NCBI RefSeq assembly: GCF_014773395.1
Contig: NZ_JACXAF010000017.1
Location: 1 to 64,000 of the forward strand
DNA from: Neiella litorisoli
GTDB lineage: Bacteria; Pseudomonadota; Gammaproteobacteria; Enterobacterales; Neiellaceae
DNA length: 64,000 nucleotides
Direction: 5' to 3'
Shown here: piece after piece, positions 1-9,170 of the stretch
Numbering within the stretch: the first letter of the stretch is position 1
Layout of the letters: every line of letters starts with the position of its first letter
Made by a program: the position numbers and the translations under genes
The notes under the pieces: model-generated
What the model was told of the DNA's origin: nothing
Database searches by the model: none
Seen by the model: only the letters and a program-made list of their open reading frames with translations

Positions 1-1
1 A

Positions 2-100
2 CGCAATGGGCACGTGGGCTGGGAGCGATTGTGGCAAGGATGGTTCAAACTACAAACCATCCTTGAAGGCTATGAGCTAGCCAAGTCTCTTGAGCTTTGA
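2..100 (+). CDS. IS50/Tn5-like (IS4 family) transposase, C-terminal fragment
   Basis: Only the last 32 codons lie in the window; the rest is off the left edge. The peptide (RNGHVGWERLWQGW..., then LQTILEGYELAKSLEL) follows the same pattern as the C-terminus of the Tn5 transposase, with W, LW, GW, LQ, G and AK in register. The stop codon touches a 19-bp sequence nearly identical to the Tn5 inside end, exactly where the IS50R transposase gene ends. The last codons contain an 11-bp inverted repeat (36-66). The family call comes from remembered Tn5 sequence; the very short fragment limits certainty, but the adjacent terminal repeat makes it likely. Confidence 0.72.
   Translation, partial: RNGHVGWERLWQGWFKLQTILEGYELAKSLEL
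36..66. repeat. Inverted repeat inside transposase 3' end
   Basis: CAAGGATGGTT and its exact reverse complement AACCATCCTTG are separated by 9 bases. The stem lies inside the final codons of the transposase. It could form a strong hairpin in RNA or be a chance of codon use. No U-run follows on either strand, so it is not a standard terminator. Confidence 0.7.
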
Positions 101-125
101 GATGTGATCAAGAGACAGCGCATCG

Positions 126-138
126 CGGGGCTTTTTGT
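126..138 (-). terminator. Half of the ndk terminator, split by the IS
   Basis: On the minus strand just after the ndk stop the sequence reads AAAAAGCCCCGC, the ascending arm with leading A-run typical of a bidirectional Rho-independent terminator. Its partner (GCGGGGCTTTTT) is missing because the IS starts in what would be the loop. Inference: the pairing arm lies beyond the far end of the IS, outside the window. Confidence 0.5.
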
Positions 139-151
139 TGTCGCATTCGAA

Positions 152-583
152 TTAACGAGTGCGAGGGCAAATTTCGTCATCAGAGAAGAAATATGCAATT
201 TCACGAGCAGCAGATTCAACAGCGTCAGAGCCGTGTACTGCGTTTTCGCTAACTTCAGTCGCAAAGCAAGAACGAATGGTGCCGCGCGCTGCTTCCGCAG
301 GGTTCGTTGCGCCCATGATCTCACGGTTAGCCAGAACTGCATTTTCGCCTTCCAGCACTTGAACCATTACGGGACCAGACGTCATGAACTCAACCAAGCT
401 TGCAAAGAACGGACGCTCTTTGTGCTCAGCATAAAAGCCTTCAGCTTGCTCTTGGCTCATGTGGATCATTTTTGATGCAACAATAGTCAAGCCAGCAGAC
501 TCGAAACGGTTGTAAATAGCGCCAATTAGATTTTTAGCGACGGCATCGGGCTTGATGATTGAAAAGGTGCGTTGAATCGCCAT
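152..583 (-). CDS. ndk: Nucleoside diphosphate kinase
   Basis: Transfers the gamma-phosphate from ATP to nucleoside diphosphates through a phosphohistidine, balancing the NTP/dNTP pools in the cytoplasm. The protein has the family's usual 143 residues, begins with the typical [15 protein letters not shown], carries the active-site His117 in NAVHGSD and ends in the conserved CPRTR. The start is preceded by an AAGGAGAG ribosome site. It sits downstream of the isc operon on the same strand but separated by the isc terminator and its own promoter region. An IS50-like element begins 33 bp after its stop codon. Function is certain from the motif set. Confidence 0.98.
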   Translation of the reverse strand: MAIQRTFSIIKPDAVAKNLIGAIYNRFESAGLTIVASKMIHMSQEQAEGFYAEHKERPFFASLVEFMTSGPVMVQVLEGENAVLANREIMGATNPAEAARGTIRSCFATEVSENAVHGSDAVESAAREIAYFFSDDEICPRTR

Positions 584-652
584 CTTTCAGCTCTCCTTGA
601 GGGAAGAATACAAAGGTTCCTGTTGTTGTCACAGGTTTAATTTTCGCGGCGC

Positions 653-658
653 ATTATA
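653..658 (-). promoter_or_regulatory. Probable ndk promoter -10 element
   Basis: Minus strand reads TATAAT here, about 70 bp before the ndk start codon. No convincing -35 hexamer stands 16-18 bp upstream, so only the -10 is called. It lies between the isc terminator and ndk, which supports an independent promoter. Confidence 0.4.
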
Positions 659-753
659 CGCATCGAACAGGCTGAATGAACAGCGTTAAAAAAATACCAG
701 ATGTGACTCAGCCATCATAAAGCGAACCCTAGGCCGAATATAAGTCAGAAGGC

Positions 754-779
754 GAAAAAAAACGGCCTTTCGACCGTTT
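754..779 (-). terminator. Rho-independent terminator of the isc operon
   Basis: On the minus strand AAACGG(T) and CCGTTT pair around a CGAAAG loop and are followed by a run of eight T. It begins only a few bases after the iscX stop codon and would end the isc transcript before ndk. Confidence 0.75.
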
Positions 780-781
780 CC

Positions 782-982
782 TTAATCTGCTTCATCGATC
801 CAGTGTTGTTGAATCGCTTCAAGGATGCGTTCACCACAATGACTAGGGTCATCATCGAACTCATCGAGCTCAACAACCCACTGCATTAAATCGGTGAATC
901 GTACCTGAGTCGGATCGACATCTGGATGGACATCAATCAGCGCCAGCGCAATATCCAATGAGTCAGTCCATTTCAACGCCAT
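782..982 (-). CDS. iscX: Fe-S assembly protein IscX
   Basis: Small acidic protein of 66 residues that binds IscS and iron and modulates the rate of cluster assembly. It shows the family pattern: MALKWTDSLDIALAL near the N-terminus, the DVDP segment, FTDL, and a C-terminal WIDEAD. It is the last gene of the isc operon, 11 bp after fdx, as in most gammaproteobacteria, and is followed directly by a terminator. No separate peptidase gene (pepB) intervenes before ndk. Confidence 0.95.
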   Translation of the reverse strand: MALKWTDSLDIALALIDVHPDVDPTQVRFTDLMQWVVELDEFDDDPSHCGERILEAIQQHWIDEAD

Positions 983-993
983 GGTTAATGCTC

Positions 994-1332
994 CTAGTGT
1001 TGTTCAGAAACCATATTTAAGGTGTATTTCGGAATTTCGACAACTAAATCTTCGTCGGCAACTTGTGCCTGACAGCCGAGCCGCGACTCTGGCTCAAGGC
1101 CCCAAGCTTTGTCCAACATGTCGTCTTCCAATTCATCACTTTCTTCCAGTGAGTCAAAGCCTTCACGGATCACCACATGACAAGTGGTACAAGCACAAGA
1201 CTTCTCACAGGCATGTTCAATATCGATATGGTTACGCAGCGCCACATCAAGCACAGTTTCGCCTTCGGCGGCATCCACCACCATGCCTTCGGGGCATAGC
1301 TCTTCATTAGGTAGAAATACGATTTTTGGCAT
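994..1332 (-). CDS. fdx: ISC-system [2Fe-2S] ferredoxin
   Basis: Adrenodoxin-type ferredoxin that supplies electrons to IscS/IscU during cluster assembly. Of 112 residues, Cys42, Cys48 and Cys51 (in CEKSCACTTC, with the extra conserved Cys46) and a later Cys in LGCQAQ ligate the cluster. The C-terminus ends in SEQH. Two bases separate the hscA stop and the fdx start, showing tight translational coupling in the operon. Confidence 0.97.
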   Translation of the reverse strand: MPKIVFLPNEELCPEGMVVDAAEGETVLDVALRNHIDIEHACEKSCACTTCHVVIREGFDSLEESDELEDDMLDKAWGLEPESRLGCQAQVADEDLVVEIPKYTLNMVSEQH

Positions 1333-1334
1333 GG

Positions 1335-3203
1335 TTAAACCTCATCCACTTTATGGCCCGCCAATGCCGAGCGAATCGACACGTCCATTCGGCGCGCAGC
1401 AAATACTTCTGATAATTTGTTGACTCGCTCAATCGCCAGTTCAATGGCTTTATCATCCTGACCTTGTGCGACTTGTTTCAGCTCTGCCATCCCTGCAAGC
1501 AACCCATCGCGCTCATCACAACTCAATAGTTTATCGCCATCTGCGGCAATCGCGACATCAAGCGCTTCAAGAACTCGCTCAGCCTCTACGCGTTGCTCGG
1601 CGAGCATTCGCGCGGTCATATCTTCTTTTGCATGGGTGATCGACGATTTGATCATCTGGGTAATTTCATCTTCACTCAAGCCATACGATGGTTTCACGTC
1701 AATGGCGGCCGACACGCCGGTTGATTTTTCCATCGCCGACACACTCAACAAACCATCTGCATCGACTTGAAAAGTGACGCGAATGTGGGCTGCACCGGCT
1801 GCCAACGGCGGAATATCCCGCAGGGTAAAGCGTGCCAGCGAGCGACAATCATCCACCAATTCGCGCTCACCTTGTAGTACATGAATCATCATCGCCGTCT
1901 GGCCATCTTTGAACGTGGTGAACTCCTGGGCTTTGGCAATGGGAATCGTACTATTGCGCGGGATGACCTTTTCGACTAAACCGCCCATCGTCTCTAAACC
2001 GAGCGACAGCGGAATAACGTCGAGCAAGAGCATGTCGTCAGCATTCTTGTTGCCAACTAATACATCGGCTTGCAGTGCAGCACCTAGCGCTACCACTTTG
2101 TCCGGATCGATGCTTGTCAACGGCGCTTTGCCAAACAGCGCAGCAACATCTGCTCTGACTTTGGGCACCCGAGTAGAGCCACCGACCATGACAACTTGAA
2201 GAATTTCGTCTGGGCTAATCGATGCGTCCTTCAGTGCCCGCTTACTTGCGCGCAACGTCTTGCGGACCAGCGGTTCGATCAGTTGCTCAAAGTGCTGCCG
2301 TGAAACCTCTAATTGGTATTCGCCAGTGGACAACTTTAGGCTTACTGCTACGGAAGCAAGGTCGCTCAGCTGCTCTTTCACTCGGCGCGCTGCGTTGGCC
2401 AAATGCCGTAAATCCGCTTGGCTGAGTTGCCCGCTGTTCAAGCCTGCTTGAGTGATAAAATCGTCAACCAACAGCTGATCAAAGTCATCACCACCGAGAG
2501 CAGAATCACCACCTGTCGCCAGTACTTCGAAAATACCTTTTTGCAACCGCAACACTGACACATCGAAGGTTCCGCCGCCGAGATCGTACACGACGATGAC
2601 GCCTTCATCGCCGCTGTCAAGACCGTATGCAACAGCCGCAGCAGTCGGCTCATTGATTAATCGAAGTACCTTTAAACCGGCCAGTTGCGCAGCATCTTTG
2701 GTCGCTTGGCGCTGGGCATCATCAAAATAGGCCGGCACCGTGATCACGGCGCCATCAATGTCGCCGCCTAACGAATGCTCAGCGCGTTGGCGCAACGTGG
2801 TCAACAGGTGTGATGAGGTTTCAATGGCGTTGATTTTGCCCTGCGGCGTATCGAAAGCCACCAAGCCGTTTTCAGTCTCACAAAACTGATAAGGAAATTT
2901 TTGACCGCGAGCCTGAACATCAGCCAATGAGCGGCCCATAAAACGCTTCACAGAAACAATGGTGTTGACCGGATCAATTTCGCTTTGGGCGACCGCTGGG
3001 TAGCCTGTAAGTATTTCATCCGTTTGATAGCTCACTACCGAAGGCAGAATAGCTTGACCATTGGCGTCAACAAGGGTTTCTGCCTGGCCACTGCGGACCG
3101 AAGCAACTAACGAATGAGTGGTACCCAAATCGATGCCTACAGCACGTTTGGTTTGGTGCGGAGCGGTACTTTGACCGGGCTCAGCAATCTGCAGCAATGC
3201 CAT
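1335..3203 (-). CDS. hscA: Fe-S chaperone HscA (Hsp70 family)
   Basis: Specialised Hsp70 that, with HscB, binds the LPPVK motif of IscU and drives release of the cluster to acceptors using ATP. At 622 residues it matches the family. The ATPase domain starts with [13 protein letters not shown] and contains [10 protein letters not shown] and VGGSTRVP; the substrate-binding domain follows from about residue 390. It lies between hscB and fdx in the operon. The IscU encoded here carries the matching LPPVK site. Confidence 0.98.
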   Translation of the reverse strand: MALLQIAEPGQSTAPHQTKRAVGIDLGTTHSLVASVRSGQAETLVDANGQAILPSVVSYQTDEILTGYPAVAQSEIDPVNTIVSVKRFMGRSLADVQARGQKFPYQFCETENGLVAFDTPQGKINAIETSSHLLTTLRQRAEHSLGGDIDGAVITVPAYFDDAQRQATKDAAQLAGLKVLRLINEPTAAAVAYGLDSGDEGVIVVYDLGGGTFDVSVLRLQKGIFEVLATGGDSALGGDDFDQLLVDDFITQAGLNSGQLSQADLRHLANAARRVKEQLSDLASVAVSLKLSTGEYQLEVSRQHFEQLIEPLVRKTLRASKRALKDASISPDEILQVVMVGGSTRVPKVRADVAALFGKAPLTSIDPDKVVALGAALQADVLVGNKNADDMLLLDVIPLSLGLETMGGLVEKVIPRNSTIPIAKAQEFTTFKDGQTAMMIHVLQGERELVDDCRSLARFTLRDIPPLAAGAAHIRVTFQVDADGLLSVSAMEKSTGVSAAIDVKPSYGLSEDEITQMIKSSITHAKEDMTARMLAEQRVEAERVLEALDVAIAADGDKLLSCDERDGLLAGMAELKQVAQGQDDKAIELAIERVNKLSEVFAARRMDVSIRSALAGHKVDEV

Positions 3204-3234
3204 GTATTTAGCCTGACTGTGTAGAAACTAGTAA

Positions 3235-3762
3235 TTAGTAATCGAGTGCGTCTTCGGCCTGAGCAATCTCAACCATCAACTTATTCATGAAAGACAACTT
3301 ACGCACTTCATTGGCCCAAGTCGGCGCATCTTGATGATGCTGACCGGCATCCAACGCCTGAGCAATTTTATCGTTCAGTTGTTTTTGAGCCGCGGCAATC
3401 GTATCAGAGAATTGTTCAAGGCCGTCGAGATCTTCCGCTTGTTTCAGAGCTTCTAAATGCTCACGCCATTCCATCTGCTGCATTAAAAATGCTGAATCTC
3501 GCAGCGTATGTTGTTCGGCTTGTAAATCAATGCCAGCCAATTGCAACATGTATTGAGCTCGCTTTAGCGGCACTTTTAAGGTCTGAAACGCATCGTTGAT
3601 TTGAGCTGACTGTTGCACCGCTAAGCGTTGTGCCTGCTCGCCCTGGCTAACAAACTGGTCAGGGTGGACGGACTTTTGTAAGTCACGAAAGGTATTGGTT
3701 AAAGCTGTTTGGTCGAGACTATATTGCTCAGGCAAACCAAACAGCTCAAAGTAGTTGTCCAT
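3235..3762 (-). CDS. hscB: Fe-S co-chaperone HscB (J-domain)
   Basis: J-protein that delivers IscU to HscA and stimulates its ATPase. The 175-residue protein opens with MDNYFELFGLP, has the catalytic HPD motif in KSVHPDQF at about residues 33-35, and a C-terminal helical IscU-binding domain. It is followed by hscA in the isc operon, the normal order. Confidence 0.97.
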   Translation of the reverse strand: MDNYFELFGLPEQYSLDQTALTNTFRDLQKSVHPDQFVSQGEQAQRLAVQQSAQINDAFQTLKVPLKRAQYMLQLAGIDLQAEQHTLRDSAFLMQQMEWREHLEALKQAEDLDGLEQFSDTIAAAQKQLNDKIAQALDAGQHHQDAPTWANEVRKLSFMNKLMVEIAQAEDALDY

Positions 3763-3800
3763 GATAATGGTAGCGCGTTAACTCAGTGCTGAATTTAACA

Positions 3801-4124
3801 TTAAACGGTAAAGCTCTCGCCGCAACCACACTCGTCTTTGACGTTGGGGTTATTGAACTGGAAGCCCTCATTCAATCCTTCTTTGACAAAATCAAGTTCG
3901 GTACCATTGAGGTACACCAAGCTTTTGCCATCAATAATGATTTTCAGGCCATGGGTTTCAAACACCTCATCGCCGTCTTCCAGTTCATCAACAAACTCCA
4001 AGACATAGGCAAGGCCACTACAACCTGTGGTCCGAACCCCAAGGCGAAGGCCTAAGCCTTTGCCTCGATTTGATAAAAATGCACTGACTCGGTCGGCTGC
4101 TGCGTCAGTCATTGTTACTGCCAT
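3801..4124 (-). CDS. iscA: A-type Fe-S carrier IscA
   Basis: A-type scaffold/carrier that receives clusters and helps deliver [4Fe-4S] centres. The 107 residues include the three conserved cysteines Cys35 (TTGCSG), Cys99 and Cys101 (CGCGESF). A short N-terminal addition (MAVTMT) is normal. It is downstream of iscU in the operon. Confidence 0.97.
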   Translation of the reverse strand: MAVTMTDAAADRVSAFLSNRGKGLGLRLGVRTTGCSGLAYVLEFVDELEDGDEVFETHGLKIIIDGKSLVYLNGTELDFVKEGLNEGFQFNNPNVKDECGCGESFTV

Positions 4125-4142
4125 GCCTTATGTCTCCTGAGA

Positions 4143-4526
4143 TTAAGCGGGTTGCTTGCTTTTGTAATCTTCAATCGCTGCTTTAATGGCATCTTCGGCC
4201 AAAATTGAGCAGTGAATTTTTACCGGCGGCAACGCCAACTCCTCGGCGATTGCGGTGTTCTTAATCGAAGCAGCCTCGTCGAGAGTCTTACCTTTGACCC
4301 ACTCGGTAACCAATGACGAAGAGGCAATCGCGCTGCCACAGCCATAAGTTTTGAACTTGGCATCTTCAATCACACCCTGATCGTCGATTTTTAACTGTAA
4401 TTTCATCACGTCACCACAAGCTGGTGCGCCGACCATGCCGGTCGCGACTTGTGGATCATCTTTTTCAAACGAACCAACGTTGCGAGGATTCTCGTAGTGG
4501 TCGATTACTTTTTCACTGTAAGCCAT
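4143..4526 (-). CDS. iscU: Fe-S cluster scaffold IscU
   Basis: Scaffold on which IscS-derived sulfur and iron are joined into a [2Fe-2S] cluster. In 127 residues it has Cys37, Asp39, Cys63 and Cys106 as cluster ligands and the HscA-recognition motif LPPVK at residues 99-103. It follows iscS in the operon. Confidence 0.98.
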   Translation of the reverse strand: MAYSEKVIDHYENPRNVGSFEKDDPQVATGMVGAPACGDVMKLQLKIDDQGVIEDAKFKTYGCGSAIASSSLVTEWVKGKTLDEAASIKNTAIAEELALPPVKIHCSILAEDAIKAAIEDYKSKQPA

Positions 4527-4557
4527 ATCTATTTACTCCTACTTTGTCCGTTCGCAA

Positions 4558-5772
4558 TTAATGGTGAGTCCATTCGACTTTATTTAAATCGACGCCGTCT
4601 TTAAACATTTCCCAAAGCGGCGACATCTCGCGCAATTTGCCAATTGCGTTTTGAAGCAAATTAACGGTGTAATCCACTTCTTCTTCAGTGGTGAAGCGAC
4701 CGATGCTAAAACGAATCGAGCTGTGAGCCAATTCGTCATTTAACCCTAGGGCACGCAACACATATGACGGCTCTAGGCTGGCCGAAGTACAAGCAGAACC
4801 CGAAGAAACCGCCAAATCTTTTAGCGCCATAATCAATGATTCGCCTTCAACGAAAGCAAAGCTAACATTGAGATTGCCCGCTACGCGTTGCTCTAAATCA
4901 CCATTAACATAGACTTCTTCCATGTCTTTAATGCCGTTCCAGAGGCGTTGACGAAGCGCTAAGACGCGCTCATTTTCTTGCGCCATTTCTTCTTTGGCCA
5001 AGCGGAATGCTTCACCCATACCAACAATCTGGTGGGTTGGCAGAGTACCAGAACGCATACCACGCTCATGGCCACCACCGTGCATTTGCGCTTCTAATCG
5101 CACTCGCGGCTTACGACGAACGTAAAGCGCACCGATGCCTTTTGGACCGTAGCATTTGTGAGCTGAGAAGCTCATCATGTCGATTTTTTGTTGAGCCATA
5201 TCAATTGGCACTTTACCGGCGCTTTGTGCGGCATCGACGTGGAACAAAATTTTGTTCTCGCGACATAGCTCACCTATTGCAGTGACATCTTGAATCACGC
5301 CGATCTCGTTGTTGACGTGCATGATGCTGACCACAATGGTGTCTTCTCGAAGCGCTTGCTGGAGCTTGGCCAAGTCAATGAGGCCATTGCTTTCCGGCTC
5401 AAGGTAAGTCACCTCAAAGCCTTCGCGTTCTAACTGACGAAAGGTATCGAGCACCGCTTTGTGTTCAGTTTTACAGGTGATCAAGTGCTTGCCTTTTTTC
5501 TGATAGAAATGAGCAGCACCTTTAATGGCGAGGTTATTTGATTCGGTGGCACCGGAAGTAAAGACGATTTCACGCGGATCGGCGTTGATCAAATCAGCGA
5601 TTTGATTGCGTGCAATATCAACCGCTTCTTCGGCTTGCCAACCAAATTTGTGAGAGCGCGAAGCGGGGTTACCGAATACGCCATCGGTGGTCATAAATTG
5701 CATCATTTTTTCAGCAACCCGAGGATCGACCGGGGTGGTTGCTGAATAATCCAAGTAAATCGGAAGCTTCAT
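4558..5772 (-). CDS. iscS: Cysteine desulfurase IscS
   Basis: PLP enzyme that takes sulfur from L-cysteine as a persulfide and hands it to IscU and to tRNA-thiolation partners. The 404-residue length equals the E. coli enzyme. PLP Lys lies in [12 protein letters not shown], the N-terminus reads [17 protein letters not shown], and the catalytic Cys is in [15 protein letters not shown] around residue 328. It is the second gene of the operon. A separate class II desulfurase is present at 62.2-63.9 kb. Confidence 0.98.
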   Translation of the reverse strand: MKLPIYLDYSATTPVDPRVAEKMMQFMTTDGVFGNPASRSHKFGWQAEEAVDIARNQIADLINADPREIVFTSGATESNNLAIKGAAHFYQKKGKHLITCKTEHKAVLDTFRQLEREGFEVTYLEPESNGLIDLAKLQQALREDTIVVSIMHVNNEIGVIQDVTAIGELCRENKILFHVDAAQSAGKVPIDMAQQKIDMMSFSAHKCYGPKGIGALYVRRKPRVRLEAQMHGGGHERGMRSGTLPTHQIVGMGEAFRLAKEEMAQENERVLALRQRLWNGIKDMEEVYVNGDLEQRVAGNLNVSFAFVEGESLIMALKDLAVSSGSACTSASLEPSYVLRALGLNDELAHSSIRFSIGRFTTEEEVDYTVNLLQNAIGKLREMSPLWEMFKDGVDLNKVEWTHH

Positions 5773-5813
5773 GAATTACTCCGTAAAAATCTCGTCTGAG
5801 CCGTATCCGGCTA

Positions 5814-6293
5814 TCAGCCCACCATGTGAAGTGGGATATTAATTTTGTTATTGCTTAATTGGTTGTCTTGACGCTCGGTCACGCCTTGAACATCGTGTTC
5901 TTGCATCAAGTCGGCGAGTGAAATGCTCGCCAAAAAATTCTCAATACGCTCACTCAAACCCAGCCAAAGCGAATGGGTCAGACAACGGTTGCCGCTTTGG
6001 CAATCTCCCTTGCCCTGACAACGAGTGGCGTCAATGGATTCGTCAACAGCGGCGATAACCATGTTGACTGAAATATCTGCTGCGTCTTTACCAAGGCGAT
6101 AACCACCACCCGGGCCACGGACGCTGGACACCAACCCTTGCTTGCGCAGGCGGGAAAACAGCTGCTCCAGATATGACAGTGAAATATCCTGTCGTTCTGA
6201 AATATCGGCCAACGGTACAGGGCCATCTTCTGAGTGCAAGGCCACGTCAAGCATGGCTGTGACCGCGTAGCGGCCTTTTGATGTTAAACGCAT
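5814..6293 (-). CDS. iscR: Fe-S responsive regulator IscR
   Basis: Rrf2-family regulator that, when it carries a [2Fe-2S] cluster, represses the isc operon and so matches cluster synthesis to demand. The 159 residues comprise an N-terminal winged helix ([18 protein letters not shown]; recognition helix with [13 protein letters not shown]) and the cluster motif Cys92, Cys98, Cys104 with His107. It is the first gene of the operon and its own promoter carries two matching operator sequences. Confidence 0.98.
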   Translation of the reverse strand: MRLTSKGRYAVTAMLDVALHSEDGPVPLADISERQDISLSYLEQLFSRLRKQGLVSSVRGPGGGYRLGKDAADISVNMVIAAVDESIDATRCQGKGDCQSGNRCLTHSLWLGLSERIENFLASISLADLMQEHDVQGVTERQDNQLSNNKINIPLHMVG

Positions 6294-6334
6294 TTTTTTA
6301 TCCGGTCTCTCTCAGCAGTGACGCGAATGGTCAC

Positions 6335-6384
6335 ATACCCGAGTAAAACAGTCAAGTAAATATCATACTATTTTACTCAGGTTT
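6335..6384 (-). promoter_or_regulatory. iscR promoter with two opposed IscR type 1 operators
   Basis: Minus strand carries TACTTGACTGTTTTACTCGG followed by GTAT, very close to the known IscR type 1 box, and including a TTGACT -35 hexamer. Immediately upstream a second, inverted copy (plus strand TATCATACTATTTTACTCAG) makes the region a large imperfect inverted repeat centred near 6360. The spacing suggests repression of the isc promoter by holo-IscR. Confidence 0.75.
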
Positions 6385-6408
6385 TATAAGGCCGGATCAA
6401 CTCGCTAT

Positions 6409-7218
6409 TTAAATTCCCGGGTCAAATGCTTCACGCTCCCGTTGACGAGCTTGCGCAGCCTCTTTTTCAGCCTCGGCTAAATCAATCACATCGAGCTCGG
6501 GGATTTCCTTGCAGACATCGCCCCCAAGGTTGTTGATGGCACCACACATGTCGTTCACTTTGGCATCCATCAAATGAATGTGATCAACTAACTGGCCAAT
6601 GGCTTGGGCGACTGGATCGGGGTTGTCTGGCGAGACCGCATAGGAATTAAAACCATATTTTTTCGCCAGCGCATCGCGATGCTCGCGCTTTTCGTCAGTA
6701 CTGGTTTGCGCTTTAACAATGCGGCCTGGAATGCCGACAACTGTGGCCCCTGCGGGGACCTCTTTGACCACCACCGCATTAGAGCCAATGCGAGCATTTT
6801 CGTGCACGGTAAACGGACCAAGCACCTTGGCTCCGGCGCCAATGACGACTCCATCTTTGAGGGTCGGGTGACGTTTGCCTGCATCCCAACTGGTGCCGCC
6901 AAGGGTAACCCCGTGATACAGCGTGACATCGTCACCAATCTCTGCGGTCTCACCGATTACAATGCCCATCCCGTGGTCAATAAAGAAACGGCGACCAATA
7001 GTGGCTCCGGGGTGAATTTCAATTCCGGTCATCCAACGCGAAAACGATGACACAAAGCGTCCCAACCACTTCATTTGATGACGCCAAAACCAGTTGGCAA
7101 GGCGATGTAGCCAGAGCGCGTGGAGGCCAGGGTAACAAGTGAGTACTTCCCATGTATTGCGGGCAGCGGGATCGCGGCCAAACACACAACGAATGTCTTC
7201 TCGCATGAGACTAAACAT
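6409..7218 (-). CDS. cysE: Serine O-acetyltransferase
   Basis: Acetylates L-serine with acetyl-CoA to O-acetylserine, the committed step of cysteine synthesis and thus the source of substrate for IscS. The 269-residue protein has the N-terminal helical domain and the left-handed hexapeptide helix with [19 protein letters not shown]. It ends in Ile (DPGI), the residue that docks into CysK to form cysteine synthase. An AAGGAGAG ribosome site precedes the start. It is placed just upstream of the iscR promoter and after trmJ, the usual gammaproteobacterial neighbourhood. Confidence 0.96.
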   Translation of the reverse strand: MFSLMREDIRCVFGRDPAARNTWEVLTCYPGLHALWLHRLANWFWRHQMKWLGRFVSSFSRWMTGIEIHPGATIGRRFFIDHGMGIVIGETAEIGDDVTLYHGVTLGGTSWDAGKRHPTLKDGVVIGAGAKVLGPFTVHENARIGSNAVVVKEVPAGATVVGIPGRIVKAQTSTDEKREHRDALAKKYGFNSYAVSPDNPDPVAQAIGQLVDHIHLMDAKVNDMCGAINNLGGDVCKEIPELDVIDLAEAEKEAAQARQREREAFDPGI

Positions 7219-7232
7219 TTAAGTTGCTCTCC

Positions 7233-8012
7233 TTATTCCTTACTGGCGCCTTCTACGCCGCTATCTTGCTCTGTTTCTTCCTGATGTGAGGCATGCTTTT
7301 TCCGACCCGGGTTCTGCACCGAGCTAAGCATCCCTCGTAATATATTTAACTCTGTCGCCTCAGGCCGCGCTCGGTTAAATAGGCGGCGAAGCTTAGTCAT
7401 CACGACACCAGGGTGCTGTGGAATAATAAACCCCGTTTGACGAAGCGTCTGCTCTAGGTGTTGGTAAAACCCTTCGAGTTGCTCTGCCAGCGGGTATTCG
7501 GCTTGCTCGCTTTGATGCTGCTCGCGGTTCAACCATGCCATTCGCACTTCATAACATAATGTTTGGACGGCAGCGGCTAAATTCAACGAGCTGTAGTCTG
7601 GATTGGCTGGAATACAGACATGGAAATGGCACTGCTGCAACTCGTCATTACTGAGTCCATGGGCTTCACGGCCAAAGACAATCGCCACCGGATAGTTGGG
7701 AGCTTCCGCAATGACTTTTTCACCACATTCGCGTGGGTCAAGCATTGGCCAGCTAAACGTCCGATTTCGAGCGCTGGTCCCTACCACTAGACCGCAGTCA
7801 GCGATTGCCTGTTGCAGTGAATCACACACCGTCACGTTTTCCAACACGTCCACCGCACCAGCAGCTAAGGCAACCGATTTACCATCAGGCATCGCCTGCG
7901 GATCAACCAAGTACAGATGCTGCAGACCCATGGTTTTCATCGCTCGAGCGGCAGAGCCAATATTACCGGAGTGAGTCGTGCCGACCAGCACAATGCGAAC
8001 TTGATCCAACAT
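7233..8012 (-). CDS. trmJ: tRNA Cm32/Um32 methyltransferase TrmJ
   Basis: SPOUT-class 2'-O-methyltransferase acting on position 32 of several tRNAs. The start at [20 protein letters not shown] is chosen because it matches the family N-terminus; a longer frame (to 8141) adds 43 arginine-rich residues that look like read-through of the promoter region. Conserved features are [28 protein letters not shown] and the [16 protein letters not shown] cofactor knot. It lies divergent to suhB and 14 bp before cysE. Confidence 0.93.
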   Translation of the reverse strand: MLDQVRIVLVGTTHSGNIGSAARAMKTMGLQHLYLVDPQAMPDGKSVALAAGAVDVLENVTVCDSLQQAIADCGLVVGTSARNRTFSWPMLDPRECGEKVIAEAPNYPVAIVFGREAHGLSNDELQQCHFHVCIPANPDYSSLNLAAAVQTLCYEVRMAWLNREQHQSEQAEYPLAEQLEGFYQHLEQTLRQTGFIIPQHPGVVMTKLRRLFNRARPEATELNILRGMLSSVQNPGRKKHASHQEETEQDSGVEGASKE

Positions 8013-8224
8013 CTTTGATATGCACCTGGAATTTTCGGGGGCACGAAGTTTATCACGCCGGATCATTGTTTTATAGATGTAGATCCTAGACCTTTTGCAG
8101 ATCTTTTGATAACGCTGACGACACCGCCACAAGCTGGTCAAAAATTAAGCTGGAATAAGCCTGTAACCCCGTGTATACTCCGCCGCCGACCTAGTTCTTT
8201 AACAAAACATCGAGTGGTAGTGGA

Positions 8225-9028
8225 ATGCATCCAATGCTAAATATCGCCGTGCGCGCTGCACGAGCGGCAGGAAAAGTGATCCTGCATGGTTACGAACGAC
8301 TGGACCGTATCGAAACCGAAACGAAAAGTGCCAATGATTTTGTCACCAACATCGACAAGGATGCCGAACAAGTCATTATCGAAACCTTGTTAAACGCTTA
8401 CCCTGATCACAGCATCGTTGCTGAAGAAAGCGGTATGAGTGGCGCAGTCAAAAGCGACTACCAATGGATCATTGACCCACTCGATGGCACCACCAACTTC
8501 ATGCGTGGTGTACCTCACTTTGCAATTTCCATTGCATTAAAACACAAAGATCGCCTCGATCAGGCGGTCGTTTACGATCCAATTCGCGACGAACTCTTTA
8601 CCGCTAGCCGTGGCGCAGGCGCCCAGCTAAATGGTTATCGTATTCGCGTGACCGACAAACCAGACTTGAATGGCGCTCTGCTTGCAACAGGCTTTCCGTT
8701 CAAAGCAAAACATCACTTACCTGCTTACACAGCAATTTTTTCTGACTTGTTCGAACAGGTTGGCGATATGCGCCGAGCGGGCTCTGCCGCTCTAGATTTG
8801 GCTTATGTTGCTGCTGGCCGTATTGATGGTTTCTGGGAAATTGGCCTTAAGCCTTGGGATATTGCCGCTGGCGAGCTAATCGTTCGTGAAGCTGGCGGTA
8901 TCGTTTGTGATTTTGTTGGCGGTCATGGCCACCTCAAAAGCGGTAATGTCGTCGCTGCTAACCCTCGGGTGACTCAACGTATGGTCAAAGCGATGCAGCC
9001 GCATTTAGGTGAAGCGCTCAAGCGCTAA
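8225..9028 (+). CDS. suhB: Inositol-1-monophosphatase / Nus-associated protein SuhB
   Basis: Mg2+-dependent inositol monophosphatase fold; in E. coli SuhB mainly acts in rRNA antitermination and ribosome maturation. The 267 residues begin MHPMLNIAVRAARAAG as in E. coli and contain the metal site motif DPLDGTTNF and a C-terminal GLKPWDIAAGELIV. Divergent from trmJ, with a strong terminator after its stop. Confidence 0.96.
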   Translation: MHPMLNIAVRAARAAGKVILHGYERLDRIETETKSANDFVTNIDKDAEQVIIETLLNAYPDHSIVAEESGMSGAVKSDYQWIIDPLDGTTNFMRGVPHFAISIALKHKDRLDQAVVYDPIRDELFTASRGAGAQLNGYRIRVTDKPDLNGALLATGFPFKAKHHLPAYTAIFSDLFEQVGDMRRAGSAALDLAYVAAGRIDGFWEIGLKPWDIAAGELIVREAGGIVCDFVGGHGHLKSGNVVAANPRVTQRMVKAMQPHLGEALKR

Positions 9029-9051
9029 GTGATTACAACGGCTCCAAATTG

Positions 9052-9083
9052 AAAAGGCCCTTGCAAACGCAAGGGCCTTTTTT
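9052..9083 (+). terminator. Terminator after suhB
   Basis: AAAAGGCCCTTGC and GCAAGGGCCTTTT pair around a short AAAC loop, with a T-run on the plus strand and an A-run before it, so it may act in both directions. Confidence 0.9.
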
Positions 9084-9121
9084 GTTGCTCGCAATCGCGA
9101 AAGATATATTCACCCGAGCAC

Positions 9122-9146
9122 AAAAAAGCGGCCATCAAGGCCGCTC
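9122..9146 (-). terminator. Terminator after secF
   Basis: AGCGGCC and GGCCGCT pair around ATCAA; on the minus strand the stem is followed by a run of six T. It closes the queA-tgt-yajC-secD-secF transcript. Confidence 0.85.
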
Positions 9147-9170
9147 TTTGATTAACTACCAAGGCAAGCT

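Larger units (their letters stand above)
1..118 (+). mobile_element. Right end of an IS50-like insertion sequence
   Basis: Read on the minus strand, 118-100 is CTGTCTCTTGATCACATCT, one mismatch in 19 from the Tn5/IS50 inside end. Together with the transposase C-terminus this marks the outer boundary of the element at 118. The next nine bases (119-127, CGCATCGCG) are the expected target duplication, because this family makes 9-bp duplications. The left end is outside the window, so the duplication cannot be confirmed. Confidence 0.75.

Noticed and set aside
36-66. Hairpin considered as an integron attC site or a Rho-independent terminator
   Set aside because: No attC core sites (GTTRRRY) and no T-run; it lies inside a transposase reading frame.
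104-475. 123-codon open frame on the plus strand
   Set aside because: Entirely antisense to ndk; composition is what the reverse of ndk would give.
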